Assembly: GCA_964353555.1 (NCBI GenBank) | Contig: CAYGWM010000007.1 | Location: 4,672-68,671, forward strand | DNA length: 64,000 nucleotides | Source of the DNA: PR03 sp964353555 | GTDB lineage: Bacteria > Myxococcota_A > UBA9160 > PR03 | Direction: 5' to 3' | Shown: positions 34,525 through 42,681 of the stretch, one piece after another | How positions within the stretch are numbered: position 1 is the first letter of the stretch | Layout of the letters: the number at the start of each line of letters is the position of its first letter | Notes under the pieces: model-generated | Database searches by the model: none | Told to the model about the DNA's origin: nothing | What the model saw: the letters and a program-made list of their open reading frames with translations, nothing else | Translations under genes and position numbers: made by a program

Positions 34525-35883
34525 CTAGGCCGCTTCAGCCGACGTTTGCGACGAGCGACGCCTGAACCGCGTATCGACCAGGCGGGCAACGCCCGCGGCG
34601 GAATAAACGAGCAGGACCAGCGCCGCTGGAGCGACGAGGCGACCGCCCTGGTAGAAGTACGGGAGCGCGATCAACAGGTTCGCGATGACAACGAGACCGC
34701 CGAACCGGGCAGCGACAGTCCTTCGTCGTCGAAACAACTCCCAGCCGCCCAACACGGAGAACAACGGTGGGAAGTAGATCCAGTACAGCCCGAGGAGAAG
34801 CGCCGGGTAGAAGACCAAGTTGCTCGCCTTGCCCATTGGGGAGCCACAATCGTCACACGGGCTGGTCCACTCCATCAGGCGACCATCCAGCTTGTCGTTG
34901 TAGATGTTGCCGTGCTCTCCGAACAAGTTCTCCTTGGTGATGTTGCCGAGATCGAACGCGACGAGGGTCGGCAGGTAGTAGTTGTAACCCGTCTTCAACG
35001 GGTGACCGAACTGGGTCCACTGATAGGTACCGAGAAAGATCAGGAACGGAGCAGTTCCCAGCGCCACGAACTTCCGGATCCGCCACCTGCCAACCGATGC
35101 GAGCAGAGCAACCAAGATGAAAAGGGCGCCGAGCCGCGCCAGCACTCCGTAACCCGCGAACATGCCCGCAAGCACGGCCCAAGCTTCCCGCGCCCGCTCG
35201 CGCGTTTTCGGAGACCAAGCGACTGCGAGTACAGCGAGGATGGCGACCGTCAGCAGCGCGCCGAACGCGTCGGACATGACGAGTCGGGACGATTTCTTCA
35301 CGAAAGGCGACATCCAGGTGACGAGGGCTGCGATCCCCGCTGCCGTTGGGCCGCCCAATGCTGCCGAGGCGGCGAAGATGGCGAGCAGCAGCAGAACCGC
35401 GATGAAGCGAGCGCCCGTTTGCGTATCTGACAACTCGTTGTCACCGAAGCGCACAAACGGAGCCAGCACGAGCGACAACCCGGGAGGGTATCGGCTCGGA
35501 TTGAGGTGACCGGACGTCGGCTGTTGATCGGCTGGCAACCGCTCGTCGATGCGCGTGAGGAATCCGTTCCCGTTCGCGATCTGGAACGCCATGTCAGCGT
35601 ACGCCTGCGAGTCGGGGAAGGGTTGGGAATCGAGAGGCACGGGTTTCGACGTGAGAAGCGGAATGATCGCACCAACGAGGGCGGCGAGTGCGAACAGACG
35701 GCGCAGCACGTCTCGACGCAGCTCGCGCCGCCACACCGATCGCCACCGTGCGAGCACCGGCGTCCGCTCATCCAAAGGTTGCTCACTGTCCAATGGTGTG
35801 ACCTCCGCCCGACGGCGCCGAAATTGCCCACCCCGAAAACGCAGAGCCCGCCGCTGAATATCAGAGTCCAACCCGCGCAGCAT
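34525..35883 (-). CDS. Polytopic membrane glycosyltransferase (PMT/ArnT-like)
   Basis: 452 residues with about ten membrane helices. The first long loop (LDSQPFPDSQAYADMAFQIA, NGNGFLTR) has the Asp and the Y..A..I..G.GF pattern of GT-C family 39/83 enzymes, which use lipid-linked sugars outside the membrane. A second loop contains a Cys pair (SPCDDCGSP). The first ~40 residues are basic and may not be translated; starts at TTG or GTG nearer the first helix are possible. Less GC-rich than the surroundings. Confidence 0.65.
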   Translation of the reverse strand: MLRGLDSDIQRRALRFRGGQFRRRRAEVTPLDSEQPLDERTPVLARWRSVWRRELRRDVLRRLFALAALVGAIIPLLTSKPVPLDSQPFPDSQAYADMAFQIANGNGFLTRIDERLPADQQPTSGHLNPSRYPPGLSLVLAPFVRFGDNELSDTQTGARFIAVLLLLAIFAASAALGGPTAAGIAALVTWMSPFVKKSSRLVMSDAFGALLTVAILAVLAVAWSPKTRERAREAWAVLAGMFAGYGVLARLGALFILVALLASVGRWRIRKFVALGTAPFLIFLGTYQWTQFGHPLKTGYNYYLPTLVAFDLGNITKENLFGEHGNIYNDKLDGRLMEWTSPCDDCGSPMGKASNLVFYPALLLGLYWIYFPPLFSVLGGWELFRRRRTVAARFGGLVVIANLLIALPYFYQGGRLVAPAALVLLVYSAAGVARLVDTRFRRRSSQTSAEAA

Positions 35884-35943
35884 GTCGGGTGGGTGCGATG
35901 GCCCCAGGAAACTTCGTCAACGAGTGACGCTGCGATCGCCGCG

Positions 35944-36570
35944 TCAGCGCACCGGTTCCATCCGCACGAGCCGCGCTTCGCCTTCCGCGCGCAGACGCAG
36001 GTAGTAGGACTCGTCGGCACGACACGGCCAGGCGAGCGTGGCGTCGCGCTCACGTGTGGCGAGCGCGACTTCGAGGGCGGCCTCGAGATGCGACGTCATG
36101 ACCTGCGCCGACGCGGCTGTGTCGCGATCGAAGTGGAGCCGGATGCGGCACTCGCCGGTCCGAAAGGTCCCGAGCGGTAGGAAGTAGCTGCGCTCCGAGG
36201 GCTCGAAGAAGCTCGCGAGAGCGGCCGCGTCCCACGCACCACTGGGCACCCCGCCCTCGACCGCCGGGTAGTAGCTGCACTGCTCCTTCATGCGGCGGAG
36301 CAGCGCGAAGAACTCGGTCACCTCGGCGTCGGAGGCTGATCCCGCATAGCGACGGACATGCTCGCGCGTCGAGTCGACTCCACCCTGGAACGAGAGACGT
36401 CCGCTGCACTCTGCTTCGTGGCACTTTGCACAGACCGTGTTGAAGGTCGTGAACGGGGCTCGTCCGACACGGCGCGGACCAGGCGCGGCGAGCACGACCA
36501 GTCCGGCGATGGCGAGCGCCAGGAAGCCGAGCCTACGGAGCAGCACCGGTGCGCTCGTGCGAGCCTTCAC
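35944..36570 (-). CDS. Membrane-anchored protein with single haem-c motif
   Basis: 208 residues from GTG at 36570, just after the suhB stop. An N-terminal helix (LGFLALAIAGLVVLAAPG) anchors it, and a single CAKCH haem-binding motif (FNTVCAKCHEAECSG) follows, then a domain without known motif. Two further cysteines (MKEQCSYY, TGECRIRL) might form a disulfide. It looks like a small c-type cytochrome of unknown redox partner at the end of the holB-metG-tatD-suhB operon. A longer upstream frame overlaps suhB and was rejected. Confidence 0.65.
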   Translation of the reverse strand: MKARTSAPVLLRRLGFLALAIAGLVVLAAPGPRRVGRAPFTTFNTVCAKCHEAECSGRLSFQGGVDSTREHVRRYAGSASDAEVTEFFALLRRMKEQCSYYPAVEGGVPSGAWDAAALASFFEPSERSYFLPLGTFRTGECRIRLHFDRDTAASAQVMTSHLEAALEVALATRERDATLAWPCRADESYYLRLRAEGEARLVRMEPVR

Positions 36571-36577
36571 CGGTGCC

Positions 36578-37369
36578 CTATTCGTTGCGGAGCACGCGCA
36601 GCAGCGCGTCGTGGATCGCGCCGTTGCTCGCCGCGATCTCGCTGCCCGACGCCGGCGGCGGTCCACCCGCGAGATCGGTCACGCGGCCGCCGGCTTCCTC
36701 TACGATCAGGATCCCCGCCGCCACGTCCCACGCGTGTAGCTTCAGCTCCCAGTAGCCCTCGAAGCGGCCGCACGCGACATAACACAGATCGATCGCGGCG
36801 CTGCCGTCGCGGCGCACGCCACCGGCCTGTTTCACCACGCGCGCGAAGTTCCCGACGTTGTCGCGCTCGGCGTCGTGCACGTCGTACGCGAAGCCGGTCG
36901 CCAGCAGCGCACGGCCGAAGCGCGCCTCCTTCGACACGGCGATCGGCCTGCCGTTGCGGCGCGCGCCGCCCCCGCGCACGGCTTCGAAGAGTTCGTCGCG
37001 CAGCGGTTCGTAGACGACGCCGACCGTGCGCACGCCGCGATGTGTGACGCCGATCGAGACGCAGAAGCACGGGTAGCCGTGCGCGAAGTTGACGGTGCCA
37101 TCGAGCGGGTCGATCACCCAGCGCCAGGCCGCGCCGGCGTCCTCGTGCGCGCCGCCTTCCTCGGCGAGGATGTCGTCGCCGGGGCGCTCGCGCCGCAGCG
37201 TCGCGACGATGTGTTGCTCGCAGGCCCGGTCGACTTCGGTGACGAGGTCGATCGGTCGGCTCTTGGTGCCGATCTCGAGCGCGGTCTCGTAGCGCGCGCG
37301 CTGGATCGCACCCGCTTCGCGCGCAAGGCGCATCGCGAGCGCGTGCACGGACGCGACGTCGTCAGTCAC
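36578..37369 (-). CDS. suhB: Inositol-1-monophosphatase family protein
   Basis: 263 residues from GTG at 37369, overlapping tatD by 8 bp. Metal-binding motifs are intact: ILAEEGG, WVIDPLDGTVNFAHGYP and the C-terminal WDVAAGILIVEEAGG. Hydrolyses inositol monophosphate or related sugar phosphates in the presence of Mg2+; relatives also act in rRNA antitermination (SuhB) or as 3'-phosphatases (CysQ). Which of these applies is not resolved, although length and motifs are closest to SuhB/IMPase. Confidence 0.88.
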   Translation of the reverse strand: MTDDVASVHALAMRLAREAGAIQRARYETALEIGTKSRPIDLVTEVDRACEQHIVATLRRERPGDDILAEEGGAHEDAGAAWRWVIDPLDGTVNFAHGYPCFCVSIGVTHRGVRTVGVVYEPLRDELFEAVRGGGARRNGRPIAVSKEARFGRALLATGFAYDVHDAERDNVGNFARVVKQAGGVRRDGSAAIDLCYVACGRFEGYWELKLHAWDVAAGILIVEEAGGRVTDLAGGPPPASGSEIAASNGAIHDALLRVLRNE

Positions 37370-38168
37370 GCGCCGGCTCCGGCTCGGGCAGGCGGAACAG
37401 GCGTCGCGCATTCGCGGCCGTCGCGCGCGCGACTTCTTCCACCGCGATGCCGCGCGCTTGCGCGATCTTCGCGCCCACGAGCACGACGTGCGCGGGCTCG
37501 TTGCGCCGGCCGCGGTGCGGAATCGGCGCGAGCAGCGGGCAGTCCGTCTCGACCAGCAGGCGATCGAGCGGTAGCGCGGCGGCAACCGCGCGCACGTCTT
37601 CGGCGGTGCGGAACGTGACGATGCCCGAGAACGAGATCTCGAGGCGCGCGTCGAGCGCGCGGCGCGCGAATTCCAGGCTGCCGGTGTAGCAGTGCAGCAC
37701 GCCGGCGATGTCGCCGCGACCCTCGACGCGCCAGATGTCGAGCAACTCGTCCCACGCGGTTGCGTCGTCACCGCGGACGTGGATCGAGACGGGCAGGTCG
37801 CGTTCGCGAGCGAGCGCTACTTGTTCCGCGCAGACCGCCCGCTGCACGTCGCGCGGCGAGTTCATGTAGTGGTAGTCGAGCCCGCACTCGCCGACCGCGA
37901 CCACGCGCGGGTGGTCGAGCCACGCGGAAAGCTTCGAGCGGCCGGCGTCGTCGAGCAGCTTGGCGTCGTGCGGGTGTACTCCCACCGCCGCAAACACGCC
38001 GGCATCGAGCTCCGCGAGCTGCACGGCTGCCTCGTTGGCGTCGATGCCCCAGCCTGCACCGATCGCGATCATCTGGACGACGCCTGCGTCGTGCGCCCGC
38101 TTGATCGTTGCGTCGCGATCGGCGTTGAACTCGGCGGCCGTCACGTGGGTATGCGAGTCGATCCACAT
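37362..38168 (-). CDS. tatD: TatD family metal-dependent hydrolase/DNase
   Basis: 268 residues from ATG at 38168. Begins WIDSHTHV with the HxH metal motif; AVGVHPHDA, VGECGLDYHY, VSIHVRGDD, GVLHCYTGS and LLVETDCPLLAP follow in family order. TatD proteins are 3'-5' exonucleases or D-aminoacyl-tRNA deacylase-like hydrolases. A metG-tatD arrangement is widespread in bacteria. Starts 7 bases after the metG stop. Confidence 0.92.
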   Translation of the reverse strand: MWIDSHTHVTAAEFNADRDATIKRAHDAGVVQMIAIGAGWGIDANEAAVQLAELDAGVFAAVGVHPHDAKLLDDAGRSKLSAWLDHPRVVAVGECGLDYHYMNSPRDVQRAVCAEQVALARERDLPVSIHVRGDDATAWDELLDIWRVEGRGDIAGVLHCYTGSLEFARRALDARLEISFSGIVTFRTAEDVRAVAAALPLDRLLVETDCPLLAPIPHRGRRNEPAHVVLVGAKIAQARGIAVEEVARATAANARRLFRLPEPEPARD

Positions 38169-38175
38169 CACGCGT

Positions 38176-39660
38176 TCAGCCGGCTTCGGCGGGCTTCTCG
38201 ACGCGCGGGAACAGCGGGTCGCCGCGCGTGATCGGCGTCGCGGCGAGTTTCTCGGTGATCCGCTGCGAGGCGACCGGTACGAACGGCGCAAGCAGCGACG
38301 CGATCTCGCCGAGCGCGCGACACGCGAAGTGCAGCGTCGTGCGGGCTGCGGGCGCGGTCGCGGGATCCTTCATGCTCTTCCACGGCGCGCGCGTATCGAC
38401 GTAGCGGTTCACGGAGCTCGCGTACTCGGTGATCGCCGCGAGCGCGAGTTGCGGTTGGAGGTTCTGCATCGCCGCCTGCACCCGCTCCGCCGTCGCGGTG
38501 GCGCCATCCAGCACGGCCTGGTCGACGGCGTTCGAAGCGCCGGCGGCCGGGATGGCGCCGTCGCAGAACTTCTCGACCAGGTTCAGCGTGCGGCTCACCA
38601 GATTGCCGACGTTGTTCGCGAGATCGGCGTTCACGCGTTCGACCAGCGCTTCCTCGGTGAAGTTCGCGTCGAGGCCGAAGCTCATCTCGCGCAGCAGGAA
38701 ATAGCGGAACGTCTCGAAGCCGTAGCGACCCTGCATCACCAGCGGCGAGATCATGTTGCCGAGGCTCTTCGAAACCTTGCGGTCATCGACGTTCCAGTAG
38801 CCGTGCACCGAAATCTGTCGCGGCGGCGCAAGGCCGATCGCCTTCAGCATGATCGGCCAGAAGATCGCGTGCGGCTTCAGGATGTCCTTGCCGATCAGGT
38901 GCTCGACGTTCGCCCAGCGCCCTTCGAATGCGGGATCGTCGGGATAACCGGCGCCGGTGAGATAGGTGATCAGCGCGTCGAACCAGACGTAGCAGACGTG
39001 GTCGGCGTCGAAGGGCAGCTCGATGCCCCATTCGAGGCGCGTCTTCGGCCGCGAGATCGAGAGATCGCCGAGGCCGGATTCGTCGCGCAACATCGCGAGC
39101 GCTTCGTTGCGATAGCGCTCCGGGCGCAGGAATCCGGGGTTCTGTTCGTAGTGATCGCGCAGCCAACCGAACGCGCGGCTCATCAGGAAGAAGTAGTTGG
39201 TTTCGCGGCGCAGCTCGGGCTCGCGTTCGTGATCGCGACAAAGGCCGCCTTCGAGGTCGCGCTCGGTGAGGAAGCGCTCGCAGCCGACGCAATAGCGGCC
39301 CTCGTACTCGCGATTCTCGATCCAGCCGGCGTCGTATACGCGCTGCAGGATCGCCTGCACGTTGCGCACGTGCGCGGGCTCCGTGGTGCGCACGAAGCGC
39401 GAGGGCGCGATGCCGAGTGTGGTCCACGTGGACTCGAAGATGTCGGCGAAGTGGTCGACCAGTTCGCGCACCGGCGTACCGCGCTTCTCGGCGGTCTCGA
39501 CCATCTTCTCGCCATGCTGATCGCAGCCAGAGACCGAGAATGCTTCGGCGCCCTGTGCGCGCTTCCAGCGCATCAGCATGTCGGCCAGCACGGTCGTGTA
39601 GGTGTGACCGATGTGGGGCTCGGCGTTCGGGTAGTAGATCGGCGTGGTGACGTAGTACAT
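38176..39660 (-). CDS. metG: Methionyl-tRNA synthetase, short form
   Basis: Charges tRNA-Met. 494 residues from ATG at 39660 with the start MYYVTTPIYYPNAEPHIGHTY including the HIGH motif. A zinc-knuckle region (CVGCERFLTERDLEGGLC) follows, and the KMSKS loop reads RKVSKSLGN. It lacks the C-terminal dimerisation (tRNA-binding) domain found in longer MetRS. A longer upstream frame lies within holB and was rejected. It starts 2 bases after holB. Confidence 0.95.
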   Translation of the reverse strand: MYYVTTPIYYPNAEPHIGHTYTTVLADMLMRWKRAQGAEAFSVSGCDQHGEKMVETAEKRGTPVRELVDHFADIFESTWTTLGIAPSRFVRTTEPAHVRNVQAILQRVYDAGWIENREYEGRYCVGCERFLTERDLEGGLCRDHEREPELRRETNYFFLMSRAFGWLRDHYEQNPGFLRPERYRNEALAMLRDESGLGDLSISRPKTRLEWGIELPFDADHVCYVWFDALITYLTGAGYPDDPAFEGRWANVEHLIGKDILKPHAIFWPIMLKAIGLAPPRQISVHGYWNVDDRKVSKSLGNMISPLVMQGRYGFETFRYFLLREMSFGLDANFTEEALVERVNADLANNVGNLVSRTLNLVEKFCDGAIPAAGASNAVDQAVLDGATATAERVQAAMQNLQPQLALAAITEYASSVNRYVDTRAPWKSMKDPATAPAARTTLHFACRALGEIASLLAPFVPVASQRITEKLAATPITRGDPLFPRVEKPAEAG

Positions 39661-39662
39661 GA

Positions 39663-40550
39663 TCAGCGGAGCGCTCCCTGCAGCGCCAGCAGCGCGCGCT
39701 CGGCGACCATCTGCGGATTCGCGTTGCGCTGCACGAGCGTCTTGCGACACGCGAGCAGTTCGCGGAACGCATCGAGCTCGGCGCCGGCGCTGCGATCCCC
39801 CGCGGCGCAGCGATCGGCCACGCGCTCGCGCAGCACGAGCCCCGCGGTTTCGAGCAATACGGCGACCGCCGGGGCCGTGTCGCTGCGCGGACCGCGAAAC
39901 TCTTCCGCCCAGTCGAGCAACTCCGGCACCGACAGCGCGCCGAGATCCGCGACGCGTTGCGCCTGCTCGCGCACGTCGTCCGGCGCCCCCGCGAGACGCG
40001 GCTCGGGACGCGGGAACGCGATTCGCTGGCAGCGCGAGCGCACCGTCGCGAGCAGTCCCGACGCGGTCGCCGCTACGAGCAACAGCGCGGTTCGCGGCGG
40101 CGGCTCTTCGAGCAGTCGGAGCAGCGCATTCTGCGCCTCCTGATTCAGCCACTCGGCGTCGGCGATCACTGCGGCGCGATAGCCGCCCTCGTGCGAGCGC
40201 AAGCGCAGCGCCTGCTGCACCGCGCGGATCTGGCCGATGCGCACACGCGTGTCATCGGCACCGCGCTCGACCCACAACAGGTCCGCATGGTCGCCGATGT
40301 GGCGCAGCAGCGGTCCGGACTTGCCGGCGCCGTCGAGCGCGATCTCCTCGCGCTGCGTGGACCTTCGACAACTCGCGCACGCATCGCAGGGTCGGCCCTT
40401 CGCTGCCTCGCAAACGAGACCACGCGCGAAGCGCAGCGCCGCTTCGCGTGCGACGGCGGGAGGACCGGAGAGCAGATAGGCGGAATGGATGCGCCCGGTC
40501 TCGAGACTGCGACGCAGGAGCGATTCGGAATCGGAAGCCGCGACGGACAT
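39663..40550 (-). CDS. holB: DNA polymerase III delta prime subunit
   Basis: 295 residues, AAA+ clamp-loader family. The Walker A position is degenerate (LLSGPPAVAREAALRFA lacks GKT), as expected of a delta prime subunit, and the zinc-binding cysteines are present (CEAAKGRPCDACASC). Sensor-region hallmarks are AVIADAEWLNQEAQNALLRLLEEPPP and RSRCQRI. It opens and closes the clamp loader but does not hydrolyse ATP. First gene of the minus-strand holB-metG-tatD-suhB operon; tmk, often just upstream, is absent here. Confidence 0.9.
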   Translation of the reverse strand: MSVAASDSESLLRRSLETGRIHSAYLLSGPPAVAREAALRFARGLVCEAAKGRPCDACASCRRSTQREEIALDGAGKSGPLLRHIGDHADLLWVERGADDTRVRIGQIRAVQQALRLRSHEGGYRAAVIADAEWLNQEAQNALLRLLEEPPPRTALLLVAATASGLLATVRSRCQRIAFPRPEPRLAGAPDDVREQAQRVADLGALSVPELLDWAEEFRGPRSDTAPAVAVLLETAGLVLRERVADRCAAGDRSAGAELDAFRELLACRKTLVQRNANPQMVAERALLALQGALR

Positions 40551-40692
40551 CGGCGAATGAGTCTAGGGGAAGCCCCCTGGCTCCGCCGTTGCGGCGTGGA
40601 TCTGGCGCCATTGGTTGCCGCTTCGACTCAAGTTCGTTGCACATTGGGTCGATGCACGGCGAGTCCAACAAACCCGGTGAGGAGGGCGATCC

Positions 40693-41115
40693 ATGGCATT
40701 TCTGCGTGTGCGCGGTGAGGAAGGCAGTGGCGAGGTGGTGCTGGCCGGGATTTCCCAGAGCCCGCCGGCCGGCGGCGCTGCGAACCTGAGCGCGTTCATC
40801 GATCAGGGCTCGGAGTTCGAAGGCAAGCTCAGCTTCAAGGACACCGTCCGCATCGACGGCTGCTTCCGCGGCGAGATCACCAGCCAGAACACGCTCGTCG
40901 TCGGCGAGACCGGCGAGATCATGGCGACCGTGCGATCGCGCAACGTGATCGTCTCCGGCACCGTGACCGGCAACGTGTTTGCGACCGAGAAGATCATGTT
41001 GCACAAGACCGCGCGCGTCGAAGGCGACATCGAGGCGGGCTGCGTTGCGATCGAAGAGGGCGCGATCGTGAACGGCAAGATCACGATGAATGGGATGCCG
41101 AAGAGTTCCTCGTAG
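40693..41115 (+). CDS. Bactofilin
   Basis: 140 residues. A polymer-forming cytoskeletal protein (DUF583) with a right-handed beta-helix core: FIDQGSEFEGKLSFKDTVRIDGCFRGEI and repeated GxI/GxV turns to GKITMN. The N-terminal ~35 residues are flexible. Bactofilins organise envelope synthesis, stalks or chromosome positioning. The ATG has a strong GGAGGG ribosome-binding site. Apparently monocistronic; no M23 peptidase neighbour, unlike many bactofilin loci. Confidence 0.93.
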   Translation: MAFLRVRGEEGSGEVVLAGISQSPPAGGAANLSAFIDQGSEFEGKLSFKDTVRIDGCFRGEITSQNTLVVGETGEIMATVRSRNVIVSGTVTGNVFATEKIMLHKTARVEGDIEAGCVAIEEGAIVNGKITMNGMPKSSS

Positions 41116-41139
41116 CGCGGATCGCGCACGGCCGGACGG

Positions 41140-41406
41140 CTACGTGGCTCGCGGCTCCACCGGGACCACCTGTGTGATCGCCGGGATCTCGCGTCGCAGC
41201 GTCGCTTCGATCACGAAGCGCAGTGTCGCGAGCTGCGATGGGCAGTGCGCGCAAGCACCCTGGAAGAGCAGGCTGACGACGCCGCTCCCGCTCACGCCGA
41301 CCACTTCGACATTGCCGCCGTCCACCAGCAGGCCGGGGCGCAGCCGATCCATCACACTCTCGACCTGCGCGCGCAGGCGCTGGGCGAGTTCGTTGTTGCC
41401 ATCCAT
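41140..41406 (-). CDS. NifU C-terminal-domain Fe-S scaffold
   Basis: 88 residues from ATG at 41406. Consists only of the NifU C-terminal (Nfu) domain: VESVMDRLRPGLLVDGGNVEVVGV and the CX2C cluster motif in GACAHCPSQ. Such short Nfu proteins assemble or carry Fe-S clusters. It is divergent from the MoaD-MoaE gene (68 bases between starts), the latter being part of a pathway with an Fe-S enzyme (MoaA). Fits with erpA and cysteine desulfurase at 12-14 kb. Confidence 0.88.
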   Translation of the reverse strand: MDGNNELAQRLRAQVESVMDRLRPGLLVDGGNVEVVGVSGSGVVSLLFQGACAHCPSQLATLRFVIEATLRREIPAITQVVPVEPRAT

Positions 41407-41473
41407 GCCGAGGGCATCGGCCGTTCCGGGCGGGTCGTTGAGTAGGGCCGCTGCGGGCACTAGGCTCGGACCC

Positions 41474-42163
41474 ATGCAGGTGCGTGTGTTGTTGTTCGGC
41501 TCTCTGCGCGAAGCGGCTGGGGCGAAGGAGTTCTCGGTGGACCTGCCGGAGCGCGCAAGGGTCGTCGCGCTGCGAGCGCTGCTGGTGTCGTCGCAGCCAG
41601 CGTTCGAGGGACTTGCCGGCCGCTTGCGCGTCGCGGTCAATCGCGAGTTCGCGGCCGATGACGCGGTGCTCGCGGAGGGCGATGAAGTTGCCTTCCTGCC
41701 GCCTGTCTCCGGGGGTTCGCGTTCGCATGCAGGCGCGGGCGACGATCGGCCTCGCTGCACGATCTCGGAGCGTCCGCTCGACGCCGCTGCCGTCGCGGCG
41801 CTCGTCTTGGGGCCCGATGCCGGTGGTGTCGTGAGTTTCGTCGGCGCCGTGCGCGATAACGCGCGCGGTCGCACGATCCGTCACCTGGTGTACGAGGCCT
41901 ATCCCGCGATGGCGCTCGCCGAAATGGAACGCATTTGTGACGCGGCGGCACAACGCTGGCCGGGCGCGCGCGTCGCGATCGCGCATCGCGTCGGCCACCT
42001 CGAAGTCGGTGACCTGGCCGTCGTGGTGGTCGCAGCGGCAGCGCACCGCGCCGAGGCCTTCGAGGCCTGTCGCTTCGCGATCGACACGTTGAAGCAAACG
42101 GTTCCGATCTGGAAGAAGGAGGTCGCGACCGACGGTGTGTACTGGGTGGATGATCACCCGTGA
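41474..42163 (+). CDS. moaX: MoaD-MoaE fusion, molybdopterin synthase
   Basis: 229 residues that join both molybdopterin synthase subunits. Residues 1-81 are MoaD (VRVLLFGSLREAAG, VAFLPPVSGG) ending in Gly80-Gly81, the thiocarboxylate-forming pair. A ~12-residue Ser/Gly/Asp linker leads to MoaE (~95-229) with FVGAVRDNARG, AIAHRVGHLEVGD, and the catalytic lysines in LKQTVPIWKKE. The same fusion (MoaX) in Mycobacterium tuberculosis is cleaved after the Gly pair. ATG start; overlaps moaB by 4 bp. Confidence 0.9.
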   Translation: MQVRVLLFGSLREAAGAKEFSVDLPERARVVALRALLVSSQPAFEGLAGRLRVAVNREFAADDAVLAEGDEVAFLPPVSGGSRSHAGAGDDRPRCTISERPLDAAAVAALVLGPDAGGVVSFVGAVRDNARGRTIRHLVYEAYPAMALAEMERICDAAAQRWPGARVAIAHRVGHLEVGDLAVVVVAAAAHRAEAFEACRFAIDTLKQTVPIWKKEVATDGVYWVDDHP

Positions 42164-42681
42164 GCGAGGTATCCAGCGTCCAAGGTCACCGGCACGCTGC
42201 AACGAAGCGGCTCTGCGCGGTGGTGATCACCGTCTCGGACACCCGCACGCTCGCTGACGACAGCGGCGGCGCGCTGCTCGTCGAACTGATCGAGCGCGCG
42301 GGCCACCGCGTCGTCGATCGCAGCATCGTGCCTGACGAGGTCGATGCGATCCGCGCCGCGGTCGACGTCGCGGTGATGCGCGACGACGTGCACGCGGTGC
42401 TGCTCACCGGCGGAACGGGCATCGCAGCGCGCGACGTGACGCCGGAGGCGCTCGAACCGATTCTCGATCGCGTGATTCCGGGTTTCGGCGAACTCTTTCG
42501 CGCGCTCTCGTATCAGCAGATCGGCTCCGCGGCGCTGCTCTCGCGGGCGCTCGCTGGAACGGTGCGCGGCCGTGTCGTCGCGGCGTTGCCCGGTTCGCGT
42601 GCGGCGATCCGGCTGGCCGTCGAGAAGCTGTTGCTGCCCGAGTTGCCGCACCTCGCTTCCGAGGCCGCGAAGGGCGCTTGA
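42160..42681 (+). CDS. moaB: Molybdenum cofactor biosynthesis protein MoaB/MogA
   Basis: 173 residues, GTG start. Binds molybdopterin and adenylates it before molybdate insertion. Motifs ITVSDTRTLADDSGG, LLTGGTGIAARDVTPEA, FRALSYQQIGSAALLSRA and the LPGSRAA loop are intact. It is coupled to the MoaD-MoaE gene and to the peptidase-like gene downstream. moaA and moaC are not in the window. Confidence 0.93.
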   Translation: MSEVSSVQGHRHAATKRLCAVVITVSDTRTLADDSGGALLVELIERAGHRVVDRSIVPDEVDAIRAAVDVAVMRDDVHAVLLTGGTGIAARDVTPEALEPILDRVIPGFGELFRALSYQQIGSAALLSRALAGTVRGRVVAALPGSRAAIRLAVEKLLLPELPHLASEAAKGA

